A program made the position numbers and the translations under genes. A stretch of DNA of 64,000 bases, taken from the NCBI RefSeq assembly GCF_013087515.1, contig NZ_JABFCN010000019.1:1-64000 (forward strand), in the 5' to 3' direction. The number at the start of each line of letters is the position of its first letter. Position 1 is the stretch's first letter. The notes below the pieces were generated by a model, which was not told the origin of the DNA, ran no database searches, and saw nothing but the letters and a program-made list of their open reading frames with translations. Shown here in pieces: positions 36,132-45,294 of the stretch. Source of the stretch: Rhizobium sophorae. GTDB lineage: Bacteria > Pseudomonadota > Alphaproteobacteria > Rhizobiales > Rhizobiaceae.

Positions 36132-37208
36132 ATGGCTTTCGGCTTCGCCCAGGCTTTCAGGACATTAGGCAAACTGGCGCTCGCCGGCGCGATCGGCGCA
36201 GGCCTTGCCGCTGGCGACGTCGGCGCTGAGCAGAAGACGCCAAGCCCAGGCAGCGCCAAGGCGCTGTTCGGCGGCGCCGGCCTGCCGACGCGGGGGCCAG
36301 CGCAGCCGATCGGCTTCTATGCTAAGGGCTGCATGACGGGTGCGGTGGCGCTGCCGACCGATGGCCCGACCTGGCAGGCGATGCGGCTTTCGCGCAACCG
36401 TCGCTGGGGCAATCCGGCGATGATCGCGCTCTTGGAGCGGTTTTCGCAGGATGCGGTCAAATATGCCGGCTGGCCCGGCATCCTTGTCGGCGATATCGCG
36501 CAACCACGCGGCGGGCCGATGCTCAACGGCCATTCCTCGCACCAGATCGGCCTCGACGCCGATATCTGGTTTAGCCCGATGCCGGCGCGCCGCATGACGG
36601 CCCAGGAACGCGAGGACCTGCCCTTCACCAGCATGCTGCAGAAGGACAAGTTCCTCACCGTCAACCCCAAGGTATGGACAGAATCGCGCGCGCGGCTTTT
36701 GATGCTGGCGGCGAGCTATCCCGAAGTGGAGCGCATCTTCGTCAATCCGGCGATCAAGAAGAAGATGTGCGACACCTGGGCCGGCGACCGCACCAACCTT
36801 GGTAAGCTCCGGCCGATATACGGCCATGACTCGCACTTCCACATCCGCATCAAATGCCCGCCGGGCGCTGCCGGATGCACGCCGCAAGCTCCTGTCCCCG
36901 CCGGCGACGGCTGCGACAAGTCGCTCGCCTATTGGTTCACGCCGGCGCCTTGGGCGCCGCCGAAGCCGCCCAAGCCCGGTGCCAAGCCGCCGAAACCGCC
37001 GCGTGAGATGATGGTCACCGATCTGCCCAACGCTTGCGCCGCCGTGCTCAACGCCGCTTCCGTTGCTTCGATGCAGGCCGCCACCTATGGTGGACCCTCC
37101 GCCGCAAGCGCGCTCGCCGCCGCTCCGGCAGCCGCGTCGGCTGATGACACTGATGAGGCGTTACCGGATGTCGGCCCGGTTCCGAACGACAAGCCGGCGA
37201 TCCAATGA
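36132..37208 (+). CDS. mepA: Penicillin-insensitive murein endopeptidase
   Basis: Periplasmic zinc peptidase (M74/LAS) that cuts D-Ala-meso-DAP cross-links in peptidoglycan, 358 residues. A signal peptide ([17 protein letters not shown]) is followed by the catalytic domain with metal motif [15 protein letters not shown] near residues 134-148 and [13 protein letters not shown] near 230. Beyond the usual family end there is a ~110-residue tail rich in Pro, Lys and Ala ([15 protein letters not shown]). AAGGGAAC gives a good ribosome site. The gene is divergent from yejA across 257 bases in which I see no distinct site. Confidence 0.92.
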   Translation: MAFGFAQAFRTLGKLALAGAIGAGLAAGDVGAEQKTPSPGSAKALFGGAGLPTRGPAQPIGFYAKGCMTGAVALPTDGPTWQAMRLSRNRRWGNPAMIALLERFSQDAVKYAGWPGILVGDIAQPRGGPMLNGHSSHQIGLDADIWFSPMPARRMTAQEREDLPFTSMLQKDKFLTVNPKVWTESRARLLMLAASYPEVERIFVNPAIKKKMCDTWAGDRTNLGKLRPIYGHDSHFHIRIKCPPGAAGCTPQAPVPAGDGCDKSLAYWFTPAPWAPPKPPKPGAKPPKPPREMMVTDLPNACAAVLNAASVASMQAATYGGPSAASALAAAPAAASADDTDEALPDVGPVPNDKPAIQ

Positions 37209-37293
37209 AGGGGCGGATGCGCTGTCTTTCAAATCGCAAGCTCTTGGTATACAGCGGTCAAATCGATTGAATTGTGGGGCGGAGATTCACTTC

Positions 37294-37674
37294 ATGGCCG
37301 GCGGCAAATGCCTTGCGCTGATCGCGCATGACCAGAAGAAGGACGACATGGCGGCGTTCGCCCGCGCCAACCGGGATATTCTCTCGCGCTGGAAGATCGT
37401 CGCGACGGGCACGACCGGCGGGCGGGTGCTCGATGCTGCCCCCGATCTTGACGTCGTCAGGCTGAAAAGCGGGCCGCTCGGCGGCGACCAGCAGATCGGC
37501 GCGCTGATTTCGACCGGCGAGGTCGACGCCCTGATCTTCTTCGTCGACCCCTTGACTCCGATGCCGCACGATGTCGACGTGAAGGCGCTGATGCGGCTGG
37601 CGATCGTCTACGATATTCCGATGGCGCTCAACCACGCGACCGCTATAAAACTCCTTCCCACACTTAAAGCCTGA
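37294..37674 (+). CDS. mgsA: Methylglyoxal synthase
   Basis: Turns dihydroxyacetone phosphate into methylglyoxal and phosphate, a bypass used under sugar-phosphate overload; 126 residues. Family motifs: [38 protein letters not shown] with the catalytic Asp and [19 protein letters not shown] with the active-site His. I start at MAGGKC, with GGAG ten bases ahead; the frame is open far upstream through mepA. It sits 17 bases before glk, so glucose phosphorylation and the bypass are probably coexpressed. Confidence 0.95.
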   Translation: MAGGKCLALIAHDQKKDDMAAFARANRDILSRWKIVATGTTGGRVLDAAPDLDVVRLKSGPLGGDQQIGALISTGEVDALIFFVDPLTPMPHDVDVKALMRLAIVYDIPMALNHATAIKLLPTLKA

Positions 37675-37691
37675 TCAGCACGGAACCGGCC

Positions 37692-38717
37692 ATGCCAAAA
37701 CCGAACAACAGCACCGCTCCGCTGCCTTTCCCGATCCTGATCGGCGATATCGGCGGCACCAATGCCCGCTTCTCCATCCTGACTGATGCCTATGCCGAGC
37801 CGAAGCAATTTCCGAACGTACGCACGGCGGATTTCGCCACGATCGACGAAGCGATCCAGCAAGGCGTGCTCGACAAGACCGCCGTGCAGCCGCGCTCGGC
37901 GATCCTTGCCGTCGCCGGCCCGATCAACGATGACGAAATCCCGCTGACCAATTGCGACTGGGTGGTGCGGCCAAAGACGATGATCGAGGGCCTCGGCATG
38001 GAGGACGTGCTCGTCGTCAACGATTTCGAGGCGCAGGCGCTGGCAATCGCCGCGCTTTCGGATGAAAACCGCGAACGCATCGGCGACGCCACCGGCGACA
38101 TGGTCGCGTCGCGCGTCGTGCTCGGCCCGGGCACCGGTCTCGGCGTCGGCGGGCTCGTGCATGCCCAGCACAGCTGGATCCCGGTTCCCGGCGAAGGCGG
38201 CCATGTCGATCTCGGGCCGCGCAGCAAGCGCGACTATGAAATCTTCCCGCATATCGAGACGATTGAAGGCCGCGTTTCGGCCGAGCAGATCCTCTGCGGG
38301 CGCGGCCTCGTCAACCTCTACCATGCCATCTGCATGGTCGATGGGATCGAGCCGACGATGAAGGATCCGGCCGACATCACCTCGCACGCGCTTGCCGGCA
38401 GCGACAAGGCGGCGGTAGAGACCGTCTCGCTGTTTGCCACCTATCTCGGCCGCGTGGCGGGAGACATGGCGATGGTGTTCATGGCGCGCGGCGGCGTCTA
38501 TCTCTCCGGCGGCATCTCTCAGAAGATCCTCCCGGCGCTGAAGAGACCGGAATTCCGCATCGCCTTCGAGGACAAGGCGCCGCATACGGCGCTACTTCGC
38601 ACCATCCCGACCTATGTGGTGACGCACCCGCTGGCAGCGCTCGCCGGACTTTCCTCCTATGCGCGCATGCCGGCGAATTTCGGCGTCTCTACCGAGGGCC
38701 GCCGCTGGCGGCGCTGA
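37692..38717 (+). CDS. glk: Glucokinase
   Basis: ATP-dependent glucose phosphorylation, 341 residues, of the proteobacterial Glk family. Motifs: [17 protein letters not shown] (phosphate-binding loop) near residue 14, [24 protein letters not shown] with the catalytic Asp and [17 protein letters not shown] and a C-terminal [12 protein letters not shown] follow. It directly follows mgsA. A palindromic repeat downstream separates it from the ABC exporter gene. Confidence 0.95.
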   Translation: MPKPNNSTAPLPFPILIGDIGGTNARFSILTDAYAEPKQFPNVRTADFATIDEAIQQGVLDKTAVQPRSAILAVAGPINDDEIPLTNCDWVVRPKTMIEGLGMEDVLVVNDFEAQALAIAALSDENRERIGDATGDMVASRVVLGPGTGLGVGGLVHAQHSWIPVPGEGGHVDLGPRSKRDYEIFPHIETIEGRVSAEQILCGRGLVNLYHAICMVDGIEPTMKDPADITSHALAGSDKAAVETVSLFATYLGRVAGDMAMVFMARGGVYLSGGISQKILPALKRPEFRIAFEDKAPHTALLRTIPTYVVTHPLAALAGLSSYARMPANFGVSTEGRRWRR

Positions 38718-38732
38718 GCCCGGCGCAGAACA

Positions 38733-38776
38733 ATAGAGCGTCATTGGCACATCCTATGCGGAGGCGCGGCGCTCTA
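38733..38776. repeat. Palindromic intergenic repeat after glk
   Basis: TAGAGCG (38733-38739) pairs with CGCTCTA (38770-38776) around a GC-rich centre (GGAGGCGCGG). The sequence resembles a common rhizobial element ending in GCGGCGCTCTA. It may end glk transcription. Confidence 0.55.
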
Positions 38777-38862
38777 GCCAAACCAATCCCAACTCTTTAT
38801 AGACCCCGGCAAAAGTGCGTGTCGCCCTCACGGGGCGCTTGGCCCGAGACAGGAAACCCTAT

Positions 38863-40650
38863 TTGGAAGCGGCGGAAAGCAGAACGCAGAGCGTCAGCAG
38901 CGATACCGTAACCGGCATCCTGAAGCGCATCATCGCTGAAAACGGCCGCGATCATCTTTGGGGCTATGTCTTTGCGATTGCCTGCCTCATCGTGGTGGCA
39001 CTTTCGACGGCATTCACCGCCTGGATCATGCGGGCGATCATCGACGAGGCCTTCGCCAATCGCCGCGCCGACGTCGTCTGGATCATCTGTCTTTCGATCT
39101 TCATCGCCTTCGTGCTGCGCGGTTTTGCGAGCTATGGCCAGGCGGTGGCGCTTTCCAGGGTCGGCAACGATATCGTCGCCCGCTACCAGCGCCGGCTCTA
39201 TGCGCATCTGATGACGCTTTCGGTCGGCTTCTTCAGCGAGGCGCGCTCGGCCCATATCGCCGCGCAGGTAAGCCAGAATGTCAGCGGCATCCGCGACGTG
39301 CTCAACCTGACGATCACCTCGACGGTGCGCGACCTGCTGACCTTCGTGTCACTGCTCGCCGTGATGATCATCCAGGATCCGCTGCTCAGCCTTGCCGTGT
39401 TCATCATGGCTCCGCCGCTGCTTTATGCACTGCGCTATGTTTCCAAGCGGCTGCGCTCGGCCACCCGCGAGGCCGTGCATCTGAACAGCCACGTTCTCGG
39501 CGCCATGCAGGAGACGATCCAGGGCATCGCCATCGTGAAAGCCTTCACGATGGAAGAAGAACTGGAGCGCAAGGTCAACAAACTGATCAAAGGCGCCGAA
39601 AGCCGGGCGAACCGGATTGCAAGGCTTTCCGAACGCACGTCTCCGCTGACGGAAAGCTTCGCAGGTTTTGCCGTCGCCAGCGTGCTTGCCTATGCCGCCT
39701 ACCGCTCGATCTACTACAATGTACCCCCGGGTGCCTTCTTCTCCTTCGTCACGGCGCTGCTGCTTGCCTATGACCCGGCCCGCCGACTTGCCCGCCTGCA
39801 GGTGCAGATGGAGCGCGCCGTCGTCAATGCGCGGATGATCTATGAACTGCTCGACATGGAACCGCGCCAGCGCGACCTGCCGGATGCCCGGCCGCTGACG
39901 GTGACGCAGGCGAGGATCGAATTCCGCAATGTGTCCTTCGCCTACGGCAATGAGAGCGTGCTCAGCGGCGTCAGTTTCATCGCCGAGGGCGGCGCGACCA
40001 CAGCGCTGGTCGGCCCCTCCGGCGCCGGCAAATCCACCGTCATCAGCCTCATTCCGCGCTTCTACGATCCGCGCGAGGGCGAAATCCTGATCGACGGACA
40101 GGACATCGCCCACATCACCAAGAAGTCGCTGCGCCAGCAGCTCGCCTATGTTTCGCAGCAGCCCTATCTGTTCGAGGGCACGATCCGCGACAATATCCGC
40201 TATGGCCGGCCGGAAGCGACCGATGGCGAGGTGGAAGAGGCCGCCCGGCTTGCCTATGCGCATGACTTCATCTCGGCACAGCCGCAGGGTTACGAGACGC
40301 CGGTCGGCGAAAACGGCGTGACGCTTTCGGGCGGCCAACGCCAGCGACTATCGATCGCGCGCGCTTTGGTGCGCAATGCGCCGATCCTGCTTCTCGACGA
40401 GGCGACCTCGGCCCTCGACACCGAATCCGAAGCGGCCGTGCAGAAGGCGCTCGACGAGGCGATGAGCGGACGCACCGTCGTTGTCATCGCCCACCGGCTT
40501 TCGACCGTGGTGCGGGCCGACAAGATCATCGTGATGCAGCAGGGTCGCGTCGTCGAGGAAGGCAATCACGAGACGCTTGCGAAGGTCAGCGACGGTCTTT
40601 ACGCTCGCCTCAACAACCTGCAGAGGCCTTCGGCCTCCGATTCAAACTGA
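38863..40650 (+). CDS. ABC exporter (MsbA-like fused permease-ATPase)
   Basis: Half-transporter of the ABC-B/lipid-exporter type, about 595 residues. Six transmembrane segments occupy ~25-320, followed by an ATPase with GPSGAGKSTVISLIP, the Q-loop YVSQQPYLFEG, signature [15 protein letters not shown], Walker B ILLLDEATSALD and the H-loop VVIAHRLSTV. All are intact. The frame opens with GTG at 38815, but TTG 38863 has AGGAAA seven bases ahead and gives a better N-terminus (MEAAESRTQ). Substrate is unknown; lipid A precursors, lipids or drugs are possible. Confidence 0.87.
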   Translation: MEAAESRTQSVSSDTVTGILKRIIAENGRDHLWGYVFAIACLIVVALSTAFTAWIMRAIIDEAFANRRADVVWIICLSIFIAFVLRGFASYGQAVALSRVGNDIVARYQRRLYAHLMTLSVGFFSEARSAHIAAQVSQNVSGIRDVLNLTITSTVRDLLTFVSLLAVMIIQDPLLSLAVFIMAPPLLYALRYVSKRLRSATREAVHLNSHVLGAMQETIQGIAIVKAFTMEEELERKVNKLIKGAESRANRIARLSERTSPLTESFAGFAVASVLAYAAYRSIYYNVPPGAFFSFVTALLLAYDPARRLARLQVQMERAVVNARMIYELLDMEPRQRDLPDARPLTVTQARIEFRNVSFAYGNESVLSGVSFIAEGGATTALVGPSGAGKSTVISLIPRFYDPREGEILIDGQDIAHITKKSLRQQLAYVSQQPYLFEGTIRDNIRYGRPEATDGEVEEAARLAYAHDFISAQPQGYETPVGENGVTLSGGQRQRLSIARALVRNAPILLLDEATSALDTESEAAVQKALDEAMSGRTVVVIAHRLSTVVRADKIIVMQQGRVVEEGNHETLAKVSDGLYARLNNLQRPSASDSN

Positions 40651-40665
40651 TCTGGCGAGACTGAC

Positions 40666-41490
40666 ATGAGCGATGCTGCGATGAAACTGGTGGTGGTTGG
40701 CGCAGCAGGACGCATGGGGCAGACGTTGATCCGGCTCATCCATTCCATCGAGGGCGTCAAGCTGCATGCTGCGGTCGAGCGCGCTGGCTCGTCCTTCGTC
40801 GGCAAGGATGCCGGCGAAATCGCCGGTCTCGGCCCGACCGGCGTCGTCATCGGCGACGACCCGCTCCAGGCCTTCCTGCATGCCGAAGGCGTGCTCGACT
40901 TCACCTCGCCTGCCGCAACGGTGGAATTCTCAGGCCTCGCCGCGCAAGCCCGCATCGTCCATGTGATCGGCACGACCGGCTGTTCGGACGACGACAATGC
41001 CAGGATCGCCGCGGCGGCCCGGCATGCGCGCGTCGTCAAATCGGGCAATATGAGCCTCGGGGTCAACCTGCTTGGCGTGCTCGCAGAGCAGGCAGCGCGT
41101 GCGCTCGATTCTGTCGACTGGGACATCGAGATCCTGGAAATGCACCACAAGCACAAGGTGGATGCGCCCTCCGGCACTGCCCTTCTCCTCGGCGAGGCCG
41201 CGGCAAAAGGGCGCGGCATCGATCTTGCTTCGAAGTCGGTCCGGGTGCGCGACGGCCATACCGGGGCCCGCGAGGCGGGTACGATCGGCTTTGCGACGCT
41301 GCGCGGCGGCTCCGTCATCGGCGAGCATTCCGTGCTTTTTGCCGGCGAAGGTGAAATCGTCACCCTGTCGCACAGTGCGGCCGACCGCTCGATCTTTGCG
41401 CGCGGCGCCATCAAGGCGGCCCTCTGGGCGCGTGACAAGAAGCCGGGTCTCTATTCCATGCTCGACGTGCTCGGGCTCTCTTCCTCATAA
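40666..41490 (+). CDS. dapB: 4-hydroxy-tetrahydrodipicolinate reductase
   Basis: NAD(P)H-dependent step of lysine and meso-DAP synthesis, 274 residues. Motifs: nucleotide loop [39 protein letters not shown] and the catalytic [22 protein letters not shown]. Length is normal. It starts 15 bases after the exporter gene and ends 21 bases before gpmA, suggesting a run of housekeeping genes on plus. A Met at codon 6 is a possible alternative start. Confidence 0.96.
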   Translation: MSDAAMKLVVVGAAGRMGQTLIRLIHSIEGVKLHAAVERAGSSFVGKDAGEIAGLGPTGVVIGDDPLQAFLHAEGVLDFTSPAATVEFSGLAAQARIVHVIGTTGCSDDDNARIAAAARHARVVKSGNMSLGVNLLGVLAEQAARALDSVDWDIEILEMHHKHKVDAPSGTALLLGEAAAKGRGIDLASKSVRVRDGHTGAREAGTIGFATLRGGSVIGEHSVLFAGEGEIVTLSHSAADRSIFARGAIKAALWARDKKPGLYSMLDVLGLSSS

Positions 41491-41511
41491 CGATACTACG
41501 GAGGCATATTC

Positions 41512-42147
41512 ATGAGCGGTACCCTCGTCCTCGTTCGCCACGGCCAGAGTGACTGGAACCTAAAGAATCTCTTTACCGGCTGGAAGGATCCCGATCTGAC
41601 CGAGCTCGGCATCCAGGAAGCCAATGCAGGCGGCGCGGCGCTCGCCGAATACGGTATCAAATTCGACGTCGCCTATACCTCGGTGCTGGTGCGTGCGCAG
41701 CACACGCTGAAGCTCATTCTCGACAAGGTCGGCCAGCCCGATCTCCTGACGATCCGCGACCAGGCGCTGAACGAGCGCGACTACGGCGATCTCTCCGGCC
41801 TCAACAAGGACGATGCACGCGCAAAATGGGGCGAGGAACAGGTGCATATCTGGCGCCGTTCCTATGACGTGCCGCCTCCCGGCGGTGAAAGCCTGCGCGA
41901 CACCGGCGCCCGCGTCTGGCCCTACTACCTCACCGAAATCCTGCCGCGCGTGCTCAGAGGCGAGAAGGTGCTGGTCGCCGCACACGGCAATTCGCTGCGT
42001 TCGCTTGTCATGGTGCTCGACAAGCTGAGCAAAGAAGGTGTGCTCGCCCTCAACCTCGCGACCGGCGTTCCGATGGTCTACACGCTGAAGGCGGATTCTA
42101 CCGTCGCCTCCAAGGAAGTGCTCGGCGACATGTCGGGCGCACATTGA
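41512..42147 (+). CDS. gpmA: 2,3-bisphosphoglycerate-dependent phosphoglycerate mutase
   Basis: Interconverts 3- and 2-phosphoglycerate, 211 residues, the shorter alphaproteobacterial form. Motifs: [20 protein letters not shown] with the phosphohistidine, [16 protein letters not shown], the substrate loop [11 protein letters not shown] and [12 protein letters not shown] with the second His. GGAGG precedes the ATG. A UUCG-looped hairpin follows the stop. Confidence 0.96.
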   Translation: MSGTLVLVRHGQSDWNLKNLFTGWKDPDLTELGIQEANAGGAALAEYGIKFDVAYTSVLVRAQHTLKLILDKVGQPDLLTIRDQALNERDYGDLSGLNKDDARAKWGEEQVHIWRRSYDVPPPGGESLRDTGARVWPYYLTEILPRVLRGEKVLVAAHGNSLRSLVMVLDKLSKEGVLALNLATGVPMVYTLKADSTVASKEVLGDMSGAH

Positions 42148-42158
42148 TCTCAGCTGAT

Positions 42159-42182
42159 CTTTCCCCGCTTCGGCGGGGAAAG
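42159..42182. terminator. UUCG hairpin between convergent gpmA and phnF
   Basis: CTTTCCCCGC (42159-42168), loop TTCG, GCGGGGAAAG (42173-42182): a perfect 10-bp stem with a very stable tetraloop. There is no T-run on either side, so termination would be non-classical, but its place between convergent stops suggests a two-way 3' end. Confidence 0.6.
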
Positions 42183-42186
42183 GCGC

Positions 42187-42924
42187 TCAGTTCTCGATCG
42201 TGAACTGCACCCGGTCGGCCGCGAAGCGGCTGATCGAATATTGCACTGGCATACCCTCAAGATCGGTATTCATCGCCTTGGCGATCAGAAGGATGGCGCC
42301 GGGGGTGAGTTCGAGGTCGGCCATATCGGCAGCACTGGCATGGGCGGCCGTCACCTCGGTCGTGGCGCGCACATAATCCGGCAGGCCGAGTTCGGCGAAA
42401 GCCTTGGTGATCGATTCCCCCGCCCGGTAAGCCGCGCCGATACCGGCAAAGCGCTTGGCGGGAAACCAGCTCGTCGCCCTTGAAACCGGCCGCTTGTCTG
42501 CCTGGCGCAATGTTTCCAGGCGGATCACCTGTTCCCCCGGCTTCAGGCCCAGCCAGCGGGCGATCTCGGCACTCGCCTCCTCCTTCGCCTCATCGAGCAG
42601 CAGGCCGCGCATTTCACGCGCCTGATCGCCGATGCCAGCGGTGAAACGCGTGCGCCTTGTGATCGGGAAATTCAGCCGCTCCTTGCGCTCGATAAGCGTG
42701 CCGCGACCTTGTACCGCACGCACGATACCTTCCTGCGCCAGCGCCGCCAGCGCGCTGCGCACCGTATGCCGGTTGACGCCGAATTGCAGCGCCAGCATGG
42801 TTTCCGGCGGCACCATTCCCGTTTCGTCATAGGCTCCGGTGCTGATCGCCTCACGAATCCGATCGGCGATCTGGCGCCAGAGCGCCACGCCGGTTTGCCT
42901 TTGCACCTGTTTCAATCCCGCCAT
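42187..42924 (-). CDS. phnF: GntR-family regulator of phosphonate use PhnF
   Basis: HutC-subfamily GntR regulator, 245 residues. The winged helix is at ~10-75 (ALWRQIADRIREAISTGAY, VNRHTVRSALAALAQEGIV) and a UTRA ligand-binding domain follows (RATSWFPAKRFAGIGAAY, TPGAILLIAKAMNTDLEG). I start at the second Met (42924), which has AGGGGTGG ahead; an ATG six codons earlier is possible. It is divergent from phnG, and an inverted repeat beside phnG is a good candidate operator. Probably represses the phn genes until phosphonate or a product is present (inference). Confidence 0.9.
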   Translation of the reverse strand: MAGLKQVQRQTGVALWRQIADRIREAISTGAYDETGMVPPETMLALQFGVNRHTVRSALAALAQEGIVRAVQGRGTLIERKERLNFPITRRTRFTAGIGDQAREMRGLLLDEAKEEASAEIARWLGLKPGEQVIRLETLRQADKRPVSRATSWFPAKRFAGIGAAYRAGESITKAFAELGLPDYVRATTEVTAAHASAADMADLELTPGAILLIAKAMNTDLEGMPVQYSISRFAADRVQFTIEN

Positions 42925-42950
42925 TCCACCCCTGCCTGCCATTTCACGCC

Positions 42951-43009
42951 TTCTGCATAATTCAAAGCGCTACAGCGCCGCGCGTCTGAAAAGACGCGCG
43001 GCGCTGTAG
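42951..43009. repeat. Two-part palindromic repeat, copy 2, with an 18-bp perfect hairpin
   Basis: CTACAGCGCCGCGCGTCT (42970-42987), loop GAAA, then its exact complement (42992-43009). The preceding TGCATAATTCAAAG matches the first part of the same family in shortened form. It lies between phnF and the Pho box of phnG, so it may insulate the two divergent promoters. Confidence 0.8.
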
Positions 43010-43010
43010 G

Positions 43011-43028
43011 ATGTCACACGCTTGTCAC
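43011..43028 (+). promoter_or_regulatory. Candidate Pho box upstream of phnG
   Basis: ATGTCAC-ACGC-TTGTCAC: two 7-base direct repeats separated by four bases, an exact 11-base period, as in PhoB boxes (consensus CTGTCAT twice). A TATATC-like -10 lies about 20 bases further (43049-43054), at the distance expected for PhoB-activated promoters. Confidence 0.7.
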
Positions 43029-43063
43029 GGCATCGATTTAGAGCTAAGTATATCTTGTATGGT

Positions 43064-43081
43064 TGTCTATATCAATAGACA
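43064..43081. promoter_or_regulatory. Candidate PhnF operator
   Basis: TGTCTAT-ATCA-ATAGACA is a 7-bp inverted repeat 18 bases before the phnG start and downstream of the likely -10. GntR/HutC regulators bind inverted repeats of this size rich in GT-TA-AC, and phnF is the neighbouring gene. A repressor here would block elongation or start. Confidence 0.6.
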
Positions 43082-43098
43082 TTTTAAGGGAAGCGGCG

Positions 43099-43575
43099 AT
43101 GATATCAGCGGACAGGACAGACGCTGCGTCACAGACGGTATCCGGGCGCAAACGCGCCGCCGATCTGCTGGCGCGCGCGGAGCGCAGCGAACTCTTGGCA
43201 GTCTTCGATGCGCTGCCGCAAAAGCCTGTGGCCCATCAGGTGCGCGGACCGGAGACCGGGCTGGTGATGGTGCGCGGACGCATCGGCGGCGGCGGAGCTC
43301 CCTTCAATCTCGGCGAAGTGACCGTGACGCGGGCCACGGTCCGGCTCGACTCCGGCTCGGTCGGCCATGCACAGGCGCTCGGCACCGACCGTGAAAAGGC
43401 ACGGCTTGCGGCGATCTTCGACGCGCTCTGGCAGGAGGAGGCGACGAAGGATTTCGTCGAACAGGCACTGCTTTTACCGGTTGCCGAGCGGATCGCCGAT
43501 GCCGAACGCCGCAAGGCGGACGAGACGGCGGCAACCCGCGTCGATTTCTTCACCATGGTGCGGGGAGATAACTGA
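43099..43575 (+). CDS. phnG: C-P lyase core subunit PhnG
   Basis: Subunit of the PhnGHIJ carbon-phosphorus lyase core, 158 residues. Family features include RAERSELLAVFDAL, GLVMVRGRIGGGGAPFNLGEV and TVRLDSGSVGHAQALGTDREKA. I start at ATG 43099 with AAGGGAAG upstream; an ATG 12 codons earlier lies within the candidate operator. The stop overlaps the phnH start (TGATG). With PhnH and PhnI it forms the scaffold for ATP-dependent attachment of phosphonate to ribose. Confidence 0.94.
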   Translation: MISADRTDAASQTVSGRKRAADLLARAERSELLAVFDALPQKPVAHQVRGPETGLVMVRGRIGGGGAPFNLGEVTVTRATVRLDSGSVGHAQALGTDREKARLAAIFDALWQEEATKDFVEQALLLPVAERIADAERRKADETAATRVDFFTMVRGDN

Positions 43576-44183
43576 TGGGCCTGAAGACAGAAGCTCTGAC
43601 CGGCGGCTTTGCCGAGCCGGTCTTCCATGCCCAGAGCGTCTTCAAGATGCTGATGGACGGCATGGCCCGCCCCGGCACGATCCAGACCGTTCAGCCCGAC
43701 GTCGCTCCGCCGACACCGCTCGGCATCGCCGCCGGCACCATCGCGCTGACGCTTTGCGACCACGACACGCCCGTCTGGCTTTCCCAGGGACTGGCGAAAT
43801 CCGCCGTGCCGGAGTGGCTCGGCTTCCATACCGGCGCGCCGTTGACCGGCGAAAAAGCCGAAGCGCGTTTTGCCTTCACCGAGGCCGGCATCGCCCTTTC
43901 CTCCTTCGGCCTCTTTGCATCAGGTACGCAGGAATATCCCGACCGGTCGACGACTATTGTCATCGAGCTCGCGGACCTCGAGGGCGGCCGCAGATTGGCG
44001 CTGATCGGACCCGGCATCCAGAGCGTAACGGAGATCGCGCCTATCGGCCTGCCGGAGACCTTCCTGCGGCTCTGGACCGAGAACCGTGCGCTCTTTCCGC
44101 GCGGTGTCGACATCGTGCTGACGGCGGGCAAGCGTTTCCTCTGCCTGCCGCGCACCACCAAGATCACAGCAACGGAGATCTGA
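43575..44183 (+). CDS. phnH: C-P lyase core subunit PhnH
   Basis: C-P lyase core subunit, 202 residues. Family features: GFAEPVFHAQSVFKMLMDGMARPGT at the N-terminus (read as separate parts: GFAEPVFHAQ and LMDGMARPG), FHTGAPLTGEKAEARF, and the C-terminal PRGVDIVLTAGKRFLCLPRTT. It overlaps phnG by one base and ends four bases before phnI. Length is normal for the family. Confidence 0.93.
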   Translation: MGLKTEALTGGFAEPVFHAQSVFKMLMDGMARPGTIQTVQPDVAPPTPLGIAAGTIALTLCDHDTPVWLSQGLAKSAVPEWLGFHTGAPLTGEKAEARFAFTEAGIALSSFGLFASGTQEYPDRSTTIVIELADLEGGRRLALIGPGIQSVTEIAPIGLPETFLRLWTENRALFPRGVDIVLTAGKRFLCLPRTTKITATEI

Positions 44184-44187
44184 GCTC

Positions 44188-45294
44188 ATGTATGTTGCCG
44201 TCAAGGGTGGCGAGACCGCCATCGCCAATGCCCACCGCCTGCTGGCCGACCGCCGCCGCGGCGACCGTTCGCTGCCGGCGATCGGCATCGACCAGATCGT
44301 GGCGCAGCTGGCGCTCGCCGTCGACCGGGTCATGGCCGAGGCTTCGCTTTTCGACCGCACGCTCGCCGCACTTGCCGTCCGCCAATCGCGGGGTGACATG
44401 ATCGAGGCGATCTTCCTGCTGCGCGCCTACCGCACGACACTGCCGCGTTTCGGCTATTCCAAGCCGCTCGACACGGCTGAGATGACGATCGAACGCCGCA
44501 TTTCGGCGACCTACAAGGATCTGCCGGGCGGCCAGCTTCTTGGGCCTACCTTCGACTATACCCACCGCCTGCTCGATCCCTCGCTGCTTTCGGACGAGGC
44601 GGTCGAAACGCCCGCTCAGCGCGCCGCCGAGACCGGCCGTGTCATGCGCGTCTCCGAGATTCTCGGCGAGGAAGGCCTGATCGAGGCCGACGGCGACATG
44701 CCGGAAGATCACGAAATCGGCGACCTGACCCGCGAGCCGATGGAATTCCCGATGACCCGGGATCTCCGCCTGCAGGCGCTTGCCCGCGGCGACGAGGGCT
44801 TCCTGCTGGCGCTCGGTTATTCCACCCAGCGCGGCTATGGCCGCAACCACCCCTTTACCGGCGAAATCCGCATCGGCGAGGTCGAAGTGGAATTCGATGT
44901 GCCGGAACTCGGTTTCGCCGTCTCGCTCGGCACGATCCAGATCACCGAATGCCAGATGGTCAACCAGTTCAAGGGTTCGGCCAAGGCGCCGCCGCAATTC
45001 ACCCGCGGCTACGGCCTGGTCTTCGGCCAGAGCGAGCGCAAGGCGATGGCGATGTCGCTGGTCGACCGGGCGTTGCGCGCCGAAGAACTCGGTGAGGATA
45101 TCACCGCGCCGGCACAGGATGAGGAATTCGTCATCTCGCATTCCGACAACGTCCAGGCGACGGGCTTCGTCGAGCACCTGAAGCTTCCGCACTACGTGGA
45201 TTTCCAGGCCGAACTCGATCTCGTCCGCCGCATGCGCCGCGAATTCGAAGCCGCCCGCAACGGTGGCGAAGACATGAAGGAAGCCGCCGAATGA
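44188..45294 (+). CDS. phnI: C-P lyase core subunit PhnI
   Basis: C-P lyase nucleosidase subunit, 368 residues, expected to replace the adenine of ATP with phosphonate together with PhnGHL. Family sequence: MYVAVKGGETAIANAHRLL, FLLRAYRTTLPRFGYSKPL, RISATYKDLPGGQLLGPTFDYTHRLL (in two parts: RISATYKDLPGGQ and LGPTFDYTHRLL) and LGYSTQRGYGRNHPFTGEIR. The stop overlaps phnJ as ATGA. Complete. Confidence 0.96.
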   Translation: MYVAVKGGETAIANAHRLLADRRRGDRSLPAIGIDQIVAQLALAVDRVMAEASLFDRTLAALAVRQSRGDMIEAIFLLRAYRTTLPRFGYSKPLDTAEMTIERRISATYKDLPGGQLLGPTFDYTHRLLDPSLLSDEAVETPAQRAAETGRVMRVSEILGEEGLIEADGDMPEDHEIGDLTREPMEFPMTRDLRLQALARGDEGFLLALGYSTQRGYGRNHPFTGEIRIGEVEVEFDVPELGFAVSLGTIQITECQMVNQFKGSAKAPPQFTRGYGLVFGQSERKAMAMSLVDRALRAEELGEDITAPAQDEEFVISHSDNVQATGFVEHLKLPHYVDFQAELDLVRRMRREFEAARNGGEDMKEAAE

